Assembly: GCA_013397795.1 (NCBI GenBank)
Contig: VZTJ01004023.1
Location: 927,422 to 991,421 of the forward strand
Reading direction: 5' to 3'
Source of the DNA: Orthonyx spaldingii
Taxonomy: Eukaryota; Chordata; Aves; Passeriformes; Orthonychidae
DNA: 64,000 nt
The notes under the pieces are model-generated. The model ran no database searches. It was not told the DNA's origin and was given only the letters and a program-made list of their open reading frames with translations. Positions 24,580 through 38,239 of the stretch are shown here, one piece after another. Made by a program: the position numbers and the translations under genes. The first letter of the stretch is position 1. Each line of letters starts with the position of its first letter.

Positions 24580-25833
24580 CTGGGAGAAGAAAGGTCCAGT
24601 CAGGAGTTTCTTTTTTTTTTCCAATGAGAGTCAATAACAAAACTTTAAGAGCACCATTTCACTGTGTGGGAGTAAAAATGAAACAAGGCCACTGTTTTTG
24701 TCTGGCTTTTTGGCATCTGTATTTGTCAAAGGATGTCATTGTTCACTGGGGGCTGCCATAATGAAACTCTCCAGAGGCAAAGCAGAAATCTGTAGAAACA
24801 AAAGACAAAACATATTGGAAGTTTAAGTAACACTTATTGGAAGTTTAAAGCAGATTGAGTTTTTCTCGCAACAAATAAAGGCTTATTACTTATAGTGAGT
24901 ACTTAAGCAGAATATAAATTAATCGTAATTAACATTATTGGTTTTAAGTGCCAATTTTCAGCTTCCAAGGCAACAATACTAATCGAATATAAAAATCAGT
25001 TTCACATCTTTCCTCTGTCGATCATGTCTTTCAAAAGTTGTCTGACCACTTGGGAAATTCTGACCTAAGGTACTTAGTAAATGTTATGATTAACCAAAGA
25101 CATCAAGTTGTTAGGGGCCTGATCTTATAAAAACAAAAAAAAAACTAGTAAAAGATAGTGTCAGGGCCTTATAGCAAAACCTGAGTAGAGATAGAAATCA
25201 AATCTTAAAATAGAAAAAGAAAAATCAGTTTGGATGGAGAGAAAATTATAAATGCTTTCAAAAGCAAAACAAAGCAGTTGGTTCCCAAATCCGGTAGCAA
25301 AGGAAGAGTCAGAAAGTGCCCCAAAACTGACTAAAAATAACAGGAAGGTTCGGGGGGGAGAACAATAGAAGAAAAAGAAGCTGCTTTCCTGCCACGACAG
25401 ACCCCTGCCACTGCTCACTTGCACTTTTTGCCCACACCAGGCAGTCAGTTTCACTTAAGGGGACACAAGTTCCTCTGTAGCTTTTCCCTGATGGAAATAT
25501 TTAGATGGAAATTGGAAAGGCTGGATAAAGGGAAAATTTGGGGGGTTTTGTTTTGTTTCAATTATTAGCGTAGCATAACTTGACCAATCTTATGCAACAT
25601 ATTTGAGTTCAAAGAAATAAGGGACAAGTCAAGTGCCAAATAACAAATGCTTGGCATTTACTCATTGCCAAAGGCATTTTGGGATGTTGATAACAGGGGG
25701 GAACCTGGCAGATTTGTTTTCTTGAATGGTTTTTAGGATTCTTCAGTAAAAATGCTCAAAAGAGACACTGACATCTACATATCAGACAGAATAAAATAAC
25801 CTAAAACCTATCCAATTATGTAATTACCATTAC

Positions 25834-25849
25834 AAAAAAAAAAAAAAAA
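25834..25849. repeat. A16 homopolymer
   Basis: A run of 16 A. No recognisable retroelement body is attached on the 5' side. Confidence 0.9.
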
Positions 25850-26350
25850 CCTGAAGAAATTATTCTGTGCTACTGGATACTTAAAATGCTTTATAAAAGC
25901 CCTGTTTACATAATCACTCAGCAGACCAGAAAGGTTCTTGTTTACAGCAGTGCCAAGGGTAAACAGAACACTGTGTTTGGGATCTGTGAAGGGAGGACTG
26001 ATTGCAAACCTTATATTCCAACTTCCAGGCTGACAACCTTCCTGGTGAAAGGTTAAGTAGCGTTGCAGAGTATAAGGTCAAATTCACTTTTACTATTTTA
26101 AAATAACGCACCAAAAAAAAAAAAATGCAGAAGCACAATGGGTCCATTAAAAATCGCCTAATTAGGTCTTCAATAGGTGTTTTCTTGAGTATATGATGAC
26201 AGGATGTTACACCTCCCTGGGGAACATGACATCAAGTGACAGTTTTGTAGATAGAGCAATCAATGCCTGCTTGGCGATGTGCTGAAGTTTAAAAAAAAAA
26301 ATCAATTCAATACAACCCCTGCCAGTTCTGTTATGGACTGCAGTATCAAT

Positions 26351-26376
26351 AATCTACAAGATAAATCTACAAGATA
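26351..26376. repeat. 13-bp perfect tandem duplication
   Basis: AATCTACAAGATA is present twice, head to tail, with no mismatch. It is a minor local duplication. Confidence 0.9.
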
Positions 26377-29300
26377 AAGCTGTCCAGCAAACCATGAAAT
26401 ACCCAACTGAAACAGCTTCACAAAGGCCATTATCCAGATTGTGGGGACATACGACGTAAAAGGAATTAATGCTTACTGTAGATCCAACATACTATCACGT
26501 GCATTTGTCAGAATGGAAGAAAAAGTAATGCAATCACAAATCTTTTCATGGGATAAGATTGCACAGCACATGTCATGATGCAAACTGTTTGGACTGAGGT
26601 TTGTTTTAACAACTTTTAGCAAGAATGTGATTCTTTGTAAACACTAAAGGCTGAATGATGGTTCAAGGCCACATGGGAGACTCCTACACTTCCTCTGCCT
26701 TAAAAAGGGAGAGTATCTTTCAAAATCAGGAGAGTTTTTGACCAGGTGCCAGCTGCATTCCTCACTGCCAGCCTGCTGAAGTGAGGAGTCAATAAGGATT
26801 TGAGTACACACTTATATTCCATTTTACTCCGTGAATTCTAATAGAATTCCCACAACTCATGACACAGAAGTACAAAAACTCTGGTACCACAGCGAGTTTT
26901 AAAATACAATAGCTGGAGAAAAGGGAAGAGGGAATCATTAGCTGGATGCCCTTTAAATTTTTGCATACTGCAGACAGAAGACATAGACACATCAAGGTCC
27001 TAATTAAAAACACTCTTCTTGCAAGGAAATTATTATCCTGATTTATTAAACTTACAGATGAAGGCAATCACAAAAGTCGCCAAAGCTCTGTTACAGACTC
27101 ACTGGCACACACACAAACAGGAACTAAGTTCCCTACTCCTCGCTAGAAAATCCTATGCATGCTAGTGCCTCAAAGCCACCCAAAACAAGAGAATTAAGAG
27201 GGTCATGAGAGACAGATTTTATCTCAACAAGATCTTAAAGGGTGAGGGAAGGCACTGTGTGAGTCAACAGGAACTTGGAAAACGTGACGTCAGTAGCATC
27301 TCTCCTAATGCAACGGTTTAGATGGAGCCTAAAGCTAAAGTGCCTAATTCCTTGTGATGAAGGGTATTACTTGGTAATCCAATGCTTTATTCATAGGGGT
27401 TTGAGAGATTAAGGGAGAATTTAAGATATTGCAATGAAACAGATATTTTTGTATGCTACAAAGGCGTAAACTGCAGTCTTGTTTGGTTGTTTTTATTACT
27501 TTGTGAGTGTTTGAAGGCTAAAAATAGACTTTATTTAATTTTTTTTTTATGGTGGCAGTATAGAACATCTCAACTTTAGTGATAACAAGACAGCAGGCAG
27601 AAAGGTTTCAAAGATTTTTATGATTATAATTATGCCCAGAAGTATGCTAGAGACATCATAGATCAAAAGAGACATTTCTAGCTCCAGCATCGCTTGCAAA
27701 CTAAATAAAGGACAATATAAGCCAACAAGTGATAAGGGAAACAGAAGAAAAACAACAAATGTTGTAGTAATAAGGTTATGAGAACAGTCTAGAAATGGTC
27801 AGAAAAGTTTTAACTTCCTTTTGCTTAGACACTAAAATACACTTTCAAATTCAGGCCACTAAAATTTCTTCAAAGTTGATAGTAATATCAACTGTATTTT
27901 TAAAACTATAAGTAAATCACTGGCAGAACAGTTATTTCTTTAAAAACAGAATAAAACTGCTGAAGTGACTGATTTGGAAATTTATCCTATGAGTAATTTC
28001 ACATAATAATTTACATATATTAATTAAAACTAGTTTTTCCTGAATCTTGACAGTTGGTCTCCAGCAAAAGATGTAGCAATATTTATCTAAAAATGAATTC
28101 TAGAAAAGCAGTTTATTTAAGTTGTGGTTTTTTGCTACCTTTATTTCCTTATTGTCACTGTAATTTGAATCAGAGAAAAAAAATCTTACAAAAATGGTCC
28201 CACTACACCATGTGAAATAGCAAAAATTAGTGTTTGTAACTGAGCACAGGTGCAATCAAGATCTGAGGTAACTGAGGGAATTCTCACTTAGGCTCTTATG
28301 TTCAGACTTATTAGACAAACCACAACTTAATTTTTGCTTTCCTCTTTGTTCTCATCTGATTTTCCTCCCAGGCACATTTCATAAAATCTTCCTTCCTTTA
28401 TTCAGTGTCTTTCCCCTGATCATTCTTATACATGCTTTTAATTAGAGTCTAGTTCAACAGCTAACTAACCTCCTGGAAAAAAAACCCACTCCAAAAGGCC
28501 AAAACCACATGAACTGCTTTCCACGCTTGATTACATGACTGTAATTACAGAGATGCAGCCATCTCAAGAGGTCAGTGGCTCTAATGAAGATGTTTTCTTG
28601 TTCCCTTGTGATCACTTCACAGCCTGATGTTTTAACTGAAATCCTGTCATCCTGGTTGGGACTCATTCCATGAAGGAGTTCACAGTGCAGGCTAAGGGAA
28701 TTTAAGTAGAACTTACTGGCTCACCTTAACTTCCACTTAAATCAGTAACAATTTAGAGCTTATGAAATCTCAGTAAAAACTTAGTGAAAAACATGAATCC
28801 TCTTTTGTATGAGAAACTGAATTTAGTGAATCACTGGTACTGATGAATAAAGCAGAACCCATTCAAACTAAGGATTTGGCAGAAGGAGAAGGGAAGGAGG
28901 AAAATGTTTTTGCAGACTTGCCATTGCAATGTTCCTTTACCAGTTTCTGCCTAAACTCTCTCCCTTCTTTCTAAAGAAGGTAGTCAAATACTGCCAGCCT
29001 GCTCTGCAGCTTGTCTCTTCTGTCCATAGGCTGCCATCAGGCAAGAAGTCAGTATAAACAATGTCTAACTTAATTGAACTAACCTGTAGAAAATAAAATA
29101 TTAAGAAGTGTGAGTTTACAAGTCTCACTGAGTACCAGTGATGTCAGCAGTTAAGAACATGTCTGCAGAAAAAAACCCCAAGCACCTCCACAAGTTCAGG
29201 GAGCTGCTCAAGCCTCTGGCATATTTAGGGAGTAATTTGTGATGATGCAATCTCTGTTCAAACAAGGAGGTATCAAGCACTTGGGCTAAATTTTCGAAAG

Positions 29301-32300
29301 GAGTCTTTGGAATCTCACTGATGCCTCTCTCTGAGTTTCTCTAAAAGCTGAACATTGAAAGTGCTGTTATCAACCACAGCCTGGGCAGTGTAAGGGACCT
29401 GAACCAGGGCTAGGAGTCCATTGGTCACTCAGTGCTGGAGCCCATCCTGGTGGAGCTGGATCAGTAGTGACCACAGCACCTCTGCTCACCAAAAGGACAG
29501 TGGGAGTGGGAGCCATCCCCTTCATCTGACAAAAGATTGGCTGCAGCTGCAGATAAACTGGGCTGGCCTGGTGCCCTATGTACCTTCTCACCCCAAATGG
29601 GAGCCTTTCTCTCAAAGTGCTGAAAATTTGTTTATGATCACACTGTAAAACTTGCTCTGAGCTTTACAGTTATGTGGGCCATGACAACAGATTCTCATTT
29701 CCAAAAGCAAATCATCTGAATTTGGTAGTCTCAGATCATATTCCTAGGCCAAAAACCATACCCACACACCTTCTGCTACCTAAATAAATTTGGTTATGTT
29801 TTAAACCTAATGAAAAAAAAAAAGAAATTCAGTTATGTTAATGTGTAGAAACACAGGTTAAAAAAAGATCTAAACAATTATAACCCATTGAAAAGGATTA
29901 AAAATGTGACAGTTTTGTCCCTTTTTTCTTTCCAAATGGATGAAAAATGGAAGCTGAATGCATTATTGCAGAAAGCAACCAGCTTTCATACTCCTGCAAA
30001 CAACACTGAGTCCACCCTGACACAACAGATTATACTTGTTTAAAACTTACATCCAAAGTCATAAATGCAGAAGGGACACATCACATCTCTCAAGCCTAGG
30101 AGATGTTTATTCTTTACTTTTCACACACCAACTGCACTCCCAACAATGAATGCTGTGCTTACACACCAGCTCTACTAATTGCTCCTTAGAGGCCCGTCCC
30201 AAACCCAGAAAATTTCACCAATCCAACTCCAAATTCTAAAATACGCCTCCAAGGCTTTGTGCATTCTGTACTGACTGTGAGTGCACCAGTACCAGCCTGT
30301 GAACATCAGCTAACTAATCAAACACAAACCATGTGGGAACTTTTTACAAGGGCATTTAGTTTTACTGCACTGGAGGGCACGAAGACTCATCTGAAAATCT
30401 GGACTCCATAAACTTTCTTCAATTATTTTTATTTCAGTGGAAATAGAAGCAGACTGACAGTTTCTGTTGTATTTCAGAGGGGCCAATGCCACGAATGCCT
30501 CTAAAAATATCATGGTTATGCAAACTAAGTAACAACAACCAATGTCAGTTCTGATCTGCAAGGACATTACTTTAAAACATAAATTTGAAGGCATTGTTCA
30601 AGTAACTACTTCAGAATTCATACAAAAAATCCTAATCAGCAGAACTGTCTCTTCTTGTACAGGAGACAATCACGTATTTCCAAATTATCAATTCCTATTT
30701 ATGGCCTTGGGAACTGGTAAGAAGTAGAATCAATAGCATATTGATGGCTGAAAATAACAGCAAATACAGAGAGCTCTAAGTTTTCAGAAAAGCTTTGCTA
30801 TCAGGCAAGAGTTAGACAAAAAAAAGTTCATCTGACCACTTGGTGATCTCACTCAGCACCTGGAAAGCTAAACACTCTCTATTTTGAGACCTTATTTGGT
30901 GAACTTCAGTAGTGAGACAACTGCAGCCTACAAAAGTATGAATCTGTGACACTAAAGTCTGTTTATACAATAGAAATAGAATGGGCTCTATTTACAAAAT
31001 CACCTTTTAGTGTGCTTTAGCCTCGTATTTTACAGGAGCCGGAGTAATTCAATAATGCTAAATAAATCTGATCCTTGTAGATGGTTTGTTTAACAAAACT
31101 CAGTGAGATGGAACAATATTGGCTTTAGGTGCACAAGACAGAAGTGGAGATAAAATTTTTCCTACTCATCTTTCACCATCTAAATCCTACAGAGGCCTGA
31201 CTGCAGCCATGCCTTGCCCATAAATTGCCAGGGGGCACAGACTCCCTGTGCAATGAAAAGCTGCACTTTCTCAAGCAGCCTCCAGGCTTCTGGTTAGTCC
31301 AAGACAGCTCAATAGAAGTATAAAATAATAATTTTTCCCCAGCATGGATATTTTTATACTGTTGAAATTGTTCTTAAAGGTGCCAAAGAAAAGTTACCTT
31401 AACCTACAGTAAATCTAAGACAAATTCCTGCCAATAAGAATCTGTTCCTCTACAAAAAATGCTTACCTACAAATCTCAAAATACTTTATAAAGGAAATTA
31501 AAATACAATGCAACTGAATTAAAACACAGCTACCCTTATAAAGAAAATTAAAGTACATTTATTCATGTTTTACTTCTTGAAAATTGGAAAAGCAGAGCAT
31601 TTGTAACTTGGATAAGTTTACACGGAAACCCCAGGATTATACTCCCTAACTCACAGTTTCCAGCTCTACTGACAAACTGTATTTCCCCAGGATGCAGAGA
31701 TCTAATTGTATAGTTGTAATCATAAAAAAATCAGCATTGCTCAAAACTCAACACATAAATACTGTGTCTTTCCCCCAAAACTTGCTACTATGTCAAGCCA
31801 CTCTGACAAAAATGCAAGAATTGAAGTTCAAGCTTTTTACAATCAAATTGCTCTGAGATAGGCTGAGTATTTTTGTTGCATATTTTCAAACAGCCAAACA
31901 TAAGTCTATTAAAATTCTCTTTACAAAAGAAAACCCAAAAAAAACCAACAAAAAAAACCAACCCAGAGCACTTTACACTTGCAGCTTTTCAAATGTGATA
32001 GCAAATTCAAGCAAAAATACTGTTTACTTATTTGTAAATTCATCTCACTGTAATACACTGGTAGACTAAAGTATGCCAATCCTCTCATATTTTCTTCTTA
32101 CAGAGTAAGACATAAAACAAGACAGAAAGCAATATGTGATTTTTAAAATTATCCCATCCAATCACTTAGCACTCTAAAAGAACACTTGTTGCCATCTTTA
32201 CATAAAGCATAGCTAAATTTAGCTCAGATATTACAAAGCTACTAATCTCTGTAATACTCAAGAATGAATTATTTAAAACCACAAAATCTGTTTGGTGACT

Positions 32301-32336
32301 TGTCTTAAAGCCACCCCTAAGAAAGCAGAGAGAAGA

Positions 32337-32877
32337 TGTTGTGCAGGTTTATTCTAGGAAGCCTCATGGCTTGTTCTAACTACAAAACTTCCGCTGGCTG
32401 CTCCGGATAACGCGCTCCTCCTTGTTACCCTGGGCAGCTCTGGGAGAACAGGGATGCCTCATAAGGCCCATGCCAGGAATCTGCTTACTCACTACACTCT
32501 GCTGCTACACATTTGTAGAGACACCCTTGCAGAAGCCCGGGGACAAGGGGCCGATTGCAGGTCTCACACACCGATGGCCGGACAGCCGTGAGGCCAACAA
32601 GGGTTGCCGGCAAGGACGTGCTGTGAGAAACAAGGGGATGAGGCTGGAGAAGTGGCCACCAGGGAGGTAGGGCAGTACTTTTCTGCGCCAAATGTCCTTG
32701 TTCTGGGTCCTGGGAATAAGCACACCATAGCACAGCCACAGGACTGAGGTCAAGAAGTGGACATGGACTGTTGGCCAAAGGCCAGCTTGGTAGGGGGAAG
32801 ACAAGACCACCCCTGACCTCCAAAGGCCTCTGACCCATTTCCAGATAGGCCAAGAAGATGAACTGCACATTGTAACA
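32337..32877 (-). mobile_element. Probable solo LTR (541 bp), endogenous retrovirus-derived
   Basis: Read on the minus strand, the segment starts TGTTACAATGTGCAG and ends CTGCACAACA, so it has TG...CA ends within a longer imperfect inverted repeat (TGTT-GTGCAG, with five extra bases at the start). A polyadenylation signal AATAAA lies at 32353-32348, close to the 3' end. The block is clearly GC-richer than its flanks and has sharp edges. No internal retroviral region (gag, pol or env) or second LTR flanks it. I could not find a clean target-site duplication, so the exact ends or the class may be wrong. The 127-aa open frame inside it is probably chance. Confidence 0.5.
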
Positions 32878-34534
32878 ACTTGCATAGAAAGTGAGAAATT
32901 ACCTCCAGGGTGAGGAAAACTTATTTACAAAATGTACCTCCACAAAGCCCAGGTATGCACATCCCAGGGTGCTGGATCAGTGCTGGAGCCAGCACTGGTG
33001 ATCTTCCCTTCTCACTCTTTCCCTCTGTCTTTCACCCTGCCCTTTATTCAAAATCCACCACTGTGTTTATACAAGATGATAAGGGACTAAGATACCAATT
33101 TCCATGCCAAGTGCATGATTTACCAACAAAACTAGTTTTTTAAAAGCCTCTGAGATTTGCAGTTCCTTTTCAACTACAGGCATCTACAAATCTTGGGTGC
33201 TTCCCTTCCCTTCAGGGTGGAACGCCACAACCCTGTAACATTTCTTTGAAATGTGCTTGCCACCGAAATGGCATTCTCAAAAAAAAATCCTTTTGACTAC
33301 CACAAGAATGCAAAACAGAAGGACTGCAATATGTTTCTCACTCATCCTAGAACTTGCTTCACTTTTTATTAACCATTGCATTACACAGAAAATGCTGATC
33401 CTTCCTCTTAGCCTTCCAAGACATCCTGACAAACTGGGAATATGCTCCGTCTGTTCTGGATGCCTCACTGCTACAGCACAGGAAGCAATGTTCAGTCACA
33501 AAGCATCCTTTGAAGTCTGCTGACATTGCCTGATAAGAACCAGGTTTCTGGCATTCTGCACTAAATTGCCCAAGAGTGTCCCGTATTTTCTGCTGGCAGA
33601 ACAGATCCTTTCTCAGGCCTGGACACTTTTAACATTTCAGGTTTCAGGTTTCAGATTTCTACTCTTCAGACATCACTGCTTTTGTGCATGAGTCAGGAAA
33701 GGACTTGGTAGAAAAAAGTGAACACAAAATTTGATGCGAGAGAGGGGAACCTTATTTCTGAGACAGAAGTTTTTGTATCTCTGTGGAAAAACAAGAATAA
33801 AAGGTAATCTCATTTTTTGTAGTATACAAAATATATGTTTAATCCAAAATACAACTGAAATATCAAAACTGTTGTTCTTAACCAAAGTGGTCCATGTTTA
33901 GAAAAGAAACAAGAGAAGCTATGCTAAATACCCAACATTCTACCACTTCTACCACTAAATCAAGACAGTAATGTAACCCAGTATTAGAATCTAACAAAAA
34001 TCTGAAAGGATAAAAAAAAGGAATGAATGAAAATGAGCAGCTACTTTAGTAGGATATGCATATGTGGATACAAAGTTTGCATCACTCTTCTGTGGACTTT
34101 TATTTTCCTTAAAAATACAGTAAATGTTTGTGAGTTTTTCTGTTATTAAATGCATTTCTAAGTATCAGGGCAATCTACAGATATTTCATTTTACACCCCA
34201 TTTTTTATTTATTCTTGGAACTAGAATTAAAACAGCAAGTCTCCTACATCCAGAAGAAGCAAGACGGACAGAGTGTTTGTTTACATCTCAAAAGACTCTC
34301 TGCAGCGTTCTGGTGTGATCACCAACACAGGAGGTACACTAGATGCTACTCTTAGCCATCAGCAGAAAAAAAATTTGTTTAAATATTTAATATGCTTTTT
34401 AAAATGTCTACTGAGTCAAACTATTACTAGTTTTTTATTGTGACCAAAAGTAAAATGTTTAATTGAAACAGCTGTTCCTTAATAAAAAAACAGAAGCTGT
34501 GCTCACGAATGCGTGGTATTTCCAGATTAGATTT

Positions 34535-34558
34535 TCATGCATGGCATTCCATGCATGA
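34535..34558. repeat. Inverted repeat, 10-bp perfect arms, 4-nt loop
   Basis: Arms TCATGCATGG and CCATGCATGA are separated by CATT. Each arm itself contains the palindrome ATGCAT. It could form a small hairpin or a paired binding site; no RNA gene is implied. Confidence 0.85.
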
Positions 34559-34865
34559 TATTTTCATATACTAGAATATAAAACAAGTTAAATAAGATCT
34601 CAGTCCAAATAACAAAACTGTAGAAAATCAGAAGTGATGACTCCAAAATAGACCTGGGCCTACCTCCAGCATAAACAGCTTGATCTCAGTTTCAAGACTC
34701 AAAGCAAATGTCCTAGATCTTACTGCTGCTTTTATTCACTCAGGTAAACTTTACTGTTACAATGGTTCAACAAGAACGTACTATGGATATATCCTGCTCT
34801 TCCAGGGGCGTGAAAAATGGAGTGCATTAAAAGTTGGTCCAAAAATGGTCAGGAAAACAAATGGC

Positions 34866-34885
34866 TTTTTTTTTTTTTTTTTTTT
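34866..34885. repeat. T20 homopolymer
   Basis: A run of 20 T. On the minus strand it could be an old poly-A tail, but no retroposon body was recognised beside it. Confidence 0.9.
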
Positions 34886-37800
34886 CCATACCTGTGGTGC
34901 ATATTCTCACTACAAGCAACCAACTGTTTTTAAAAAGGTTGATTTTAGTAAACTCTGCACAACCAATTCTACCACACCAAATTAAATAGGGGTTTGATTT
35001 TACAAGACCTGCACTGATGTATTCGTCAAGTTTGTTCCATTTTTTGGACTAACTGTGCAGTCCATTATTTTCAAAGAGCATCCTCAAACATGTAAAATAG
35101 TTGTGTAAATTATTAGGTTTATGCAACTGCTAAACAGTACAGCATCCACAGAGAAGAATCTTCAATAGCAATGCCTAAACTGTAGAGACTTTTGCTACAT
35201 TTTCCAAACCAACATAGTCTTGTCCTGCTATTAAATAAACTCATTTTGCCCTATGATTCACTTCAGAATTCAATTTTTAAGAGTCATTTTGCAGAGCAGA
35301 AATACATTTCTAAAAATTCAATTGTCTTTAATAGAAAAGCAGGCTTTCATATATTGAATGCTGTGTTCTTGGAAGTGAAGCTCTTCAGCACTGAAATGAA
35401 AATCATATTTCAGTCTAAGTTTGCATTATCTCCTGCATGTCACAGAACAGCTGCCAAAGAAATACCAAGGAAAAAGGTGTAAATTGTGAAAAGCAACATT
35501 TGTGATACCAGTAGCCCCTGTGGCTTTGGGTCTGATCCCCACTACACAGCTGAAGTTGGCATATACCAAGAGTCTTGAATGGTACAGCTTCACTGATAAA
35601 ACACAAATCTTTGGGAGTTTTTTTCACTATCCTTATTAGCGATTAGTTGCATTTCTATTTCTGCTGGCTGCCCCTAGCCTGTGCTACACTTTTCAGGAGA
35701 TTCATCTACTTGAGTATTGCAGGTAGAGGTACTCTTTGTTTGTTGGCCATGGCTTTTACTCCTATATTGCCTTTAGTAGGACTACTCCCAGAAATAAATT
35801 TGCATTAGTGAAGCAAATGCATACTGGGAAAGTGTCAGAGATCTGTTAGACAGAATAATACTATTTGTATAATTCTGATTATTATGCACCCCAAATTTTG
35901 TAAGATTTGAAGTGATGTAGAAGGAACATACTGTTACTATCTTACATAATTCATCCTGATCACTTAAATAGTTTCTTAAAACAGCATCCCCTGGATGCCA
36001 GCATTTGAAGTGTTTAATGAGGTATACATAAAGGGGGTAATAATTGTAATGGGGGTGTAACGAGCTTCACTATCAACAGGAGTCAAAGTACAGTAGATTT
36101 TTATCTCAGATAATTATTGTTATGTGCAGCAAATGCACCAGCAAAACTGAAGAAATAAAGCCTTTGGATTACCTCTAGTGAAGGGAATTCACAAAAGAGA
36201 ACATTAACTTTTATTCTGATTTTGTTATATGAATCTGACAGGTGTTAACAGGAGGCCTCATGTAAGTGACATGAAGCTATATTGTACAGCAAACACAGCA
36301 GAACTTCCAATTCCACTGTGCCTTGGCTACAGGTGACAAGAAATCACTTTTGTCTATGCAATTAAACAGAAAACCTTTCACACCAAAAGAACAACAACTT
36401 GCAATATGATCAGGAGACATAATTGCCTTAGCTACGAGTAGCAGAGTGCTGTCACAGAGGTACCTGGGGAACAGCACAATCCACACTCTACACAGTTACT
36501 CTAAAATGAATCACCTTCTCCTAGGGAACAGAAGGCTTTAATTTACAAGCCACATTCATTCACCCTCCAGCTCTACAGCCAAAACAACCACAAAGTCCCT
36601 AAATATTGCTGCTGCGTTTTGGAGTAAATGTTATCAGGCTGGCCAGGGGCTGGGCTGAGGTCACTGAACTGGCACAGAACACTGAGCACAGGTACTACCA
36701 GCTGGTTACACTCTTCATTCTGCTTAAAAGGATTATTGGTCTGTCCTGATGACCAATACTACTGGCCAAAAGCGGTAAGGCCATTACATGCAAGATCCAG
36801 CCATTTCAACCTTCCAAAGACAAAAGACTCTTCTACTAAATTTTAAAAGTTTGTGTTCTGTGGGGGTTTTTTATTATGTATGAATAATTTTTCCTTTGTA
36901 TCTCAAACTGTGTATCTCTTATGCATTTAAACAAGTAATTTGGTAGCTGAGATCAAAATTGCTCTCTGAATTTATTATTCTTAAACTAATTGAAAATTAT
37001 GACTGGCTCACTAAGGCAAAGCCCAACTGGTAAGCATTGAAGATGGTAACACTTTGCTGCTCACTCAGCTGATAATAACTTGATTTTCAGTGTTATGAGA
37101 GACTGAGTAAACAACTCACGTAAGGCAGTTGGAGAGCTCAAGCCTAATCTTGTAAAACCAGTGTTGGTAAACCACAAACTTGTCAAGGTGCTGCTTGGCA
37201 TATTAGTTATGTCATTGTTATACCATGTTTTTATATACACCACTGGTAGATACTTCAATGAAATTATAAGCAACTAACGGAAGAAAGGAAGGCATGAATA
37301 GAAGCTAAGTAAATTCAAAGCAAATTCACTTCAGTTCCAAACCCACTCCTCCAGAATCAAAGGTGTTCTTTGAAGCCAGCTGTAACTTAAATGCAGGTTT
37401 ACTGATTTTCCATTTTCTGCAACCCAGTATCTCCTGTGCTGCAGCATTATCTGAAAACAAACAAAGCAGAACAACAACAAATAAAAGCACGAATTCTATG
37501 TTTGTGAATATTTCTTGGAAACCAAATAGCTGCCTTGTTTTACCACATTCATCCCTCTTTTCAATTGCAAGAACTCTGACAAAGAAGTTTAGAGGAAACA
37601 ACTGCTTTTGTAATTAACATTGATCTCTTCAGGCAAGCTTTGGGCTGCTCCCTGTCCTAGGCCCCTCGGAAGCTATTTGCATTCCCAAGCTACATTACAG
37701 CTGCTTGCTGCAGTTATGTAACACATATTTTTACATGACATTTTTATGTAAAATATTTCACAGTTCCCAGTGTATGTTATTTTGAAAGTTCTTCACCAAG

Positions 37801-38191
37801 TCCACCTACAGTGGCTCATACCCACAAATCTACACAACAGATTTGCAACAAGCAATTCAGCCAGGTCTAACCCTTTCTCAGATTGCAGCTGTGGATTTTC
37901 AAGAATGCCAAAATCAGCTACAATCAGTCTCTGAAGAAATTCATATTACCTATGTGTGGCAACAGCCATGTGAAAGAAATACTTCAAAGGAAAACTTGAC
38001 TTGGTAGAGGTAAAAAGATCAGGAACCTCGAACTCCGAAATACTCCAGGCAGCACAGTCACCGATTATTTTATAGGACAGAGCTCAACCTAAACCATTTC
38101 TCTGCTATGTTGTGCTTAGTATAATATTTGAAAAGTTGAAATAACTCAAAGATTAATTGGCTTTCTGGGGGGAAGTTTCTAAAAGCAATTT

Positions 38192-38194
<3 letters not shown>

Positions 38195-38230
<36 letters not shown>
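38195..38230. repeat. T36 homopolymer with an A/T-rich right flank
   Basis: A run of 36 T is followed by AAA, T7, A and T7, then an abrupt change to ordinary sequence beginning CTACCCGGGCATGG. It may be a retroposon tail on the minus strand or an expanded mononucleotide tract. The reported length may not be exact, as such tracts are error-prone. Confidence 0.9.

Positions 38231-38239
<9 letters not shown>

Larger units (their letters stand above)
24580..32336. other. Non-coding sequence upstream of the SMPD3 start, probably 5' intron
   Basis: This is AT-rich sequence without recognisable exons. It contains a spaced direct repeat of TATTGGAAGTTTA (24813 and 24835), an A16 tract (25834-25849) and a 13-bp duplication at 26351. 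A GC-richer block at about 29370-29630 has short frames on both strands but no known protein. Because the leader at 24579 begins with a splice acceptor, this stretch is inferred to be intronic to SMPD3 rather than intergenic. Confidence 0.6.
32878..38194. other. Non-coding, AT-rich stretch, probable SMPD3 5' intron
   Basis: No exon, RNA gene or repeat family was recognised apart from a T20 tract at 34866-34885 and an inverted repeat at 34535-34558. Short open frames are few and lack family resemblance. Confidence 0.6.

Noticed and set aside
32485..32885. Two overlapping frames of about 127 aa on the minus strand
   Set aside because: They lie inside the probable LTR and overlap each other in different frames, as expected of GC-richer non-coding DNA.
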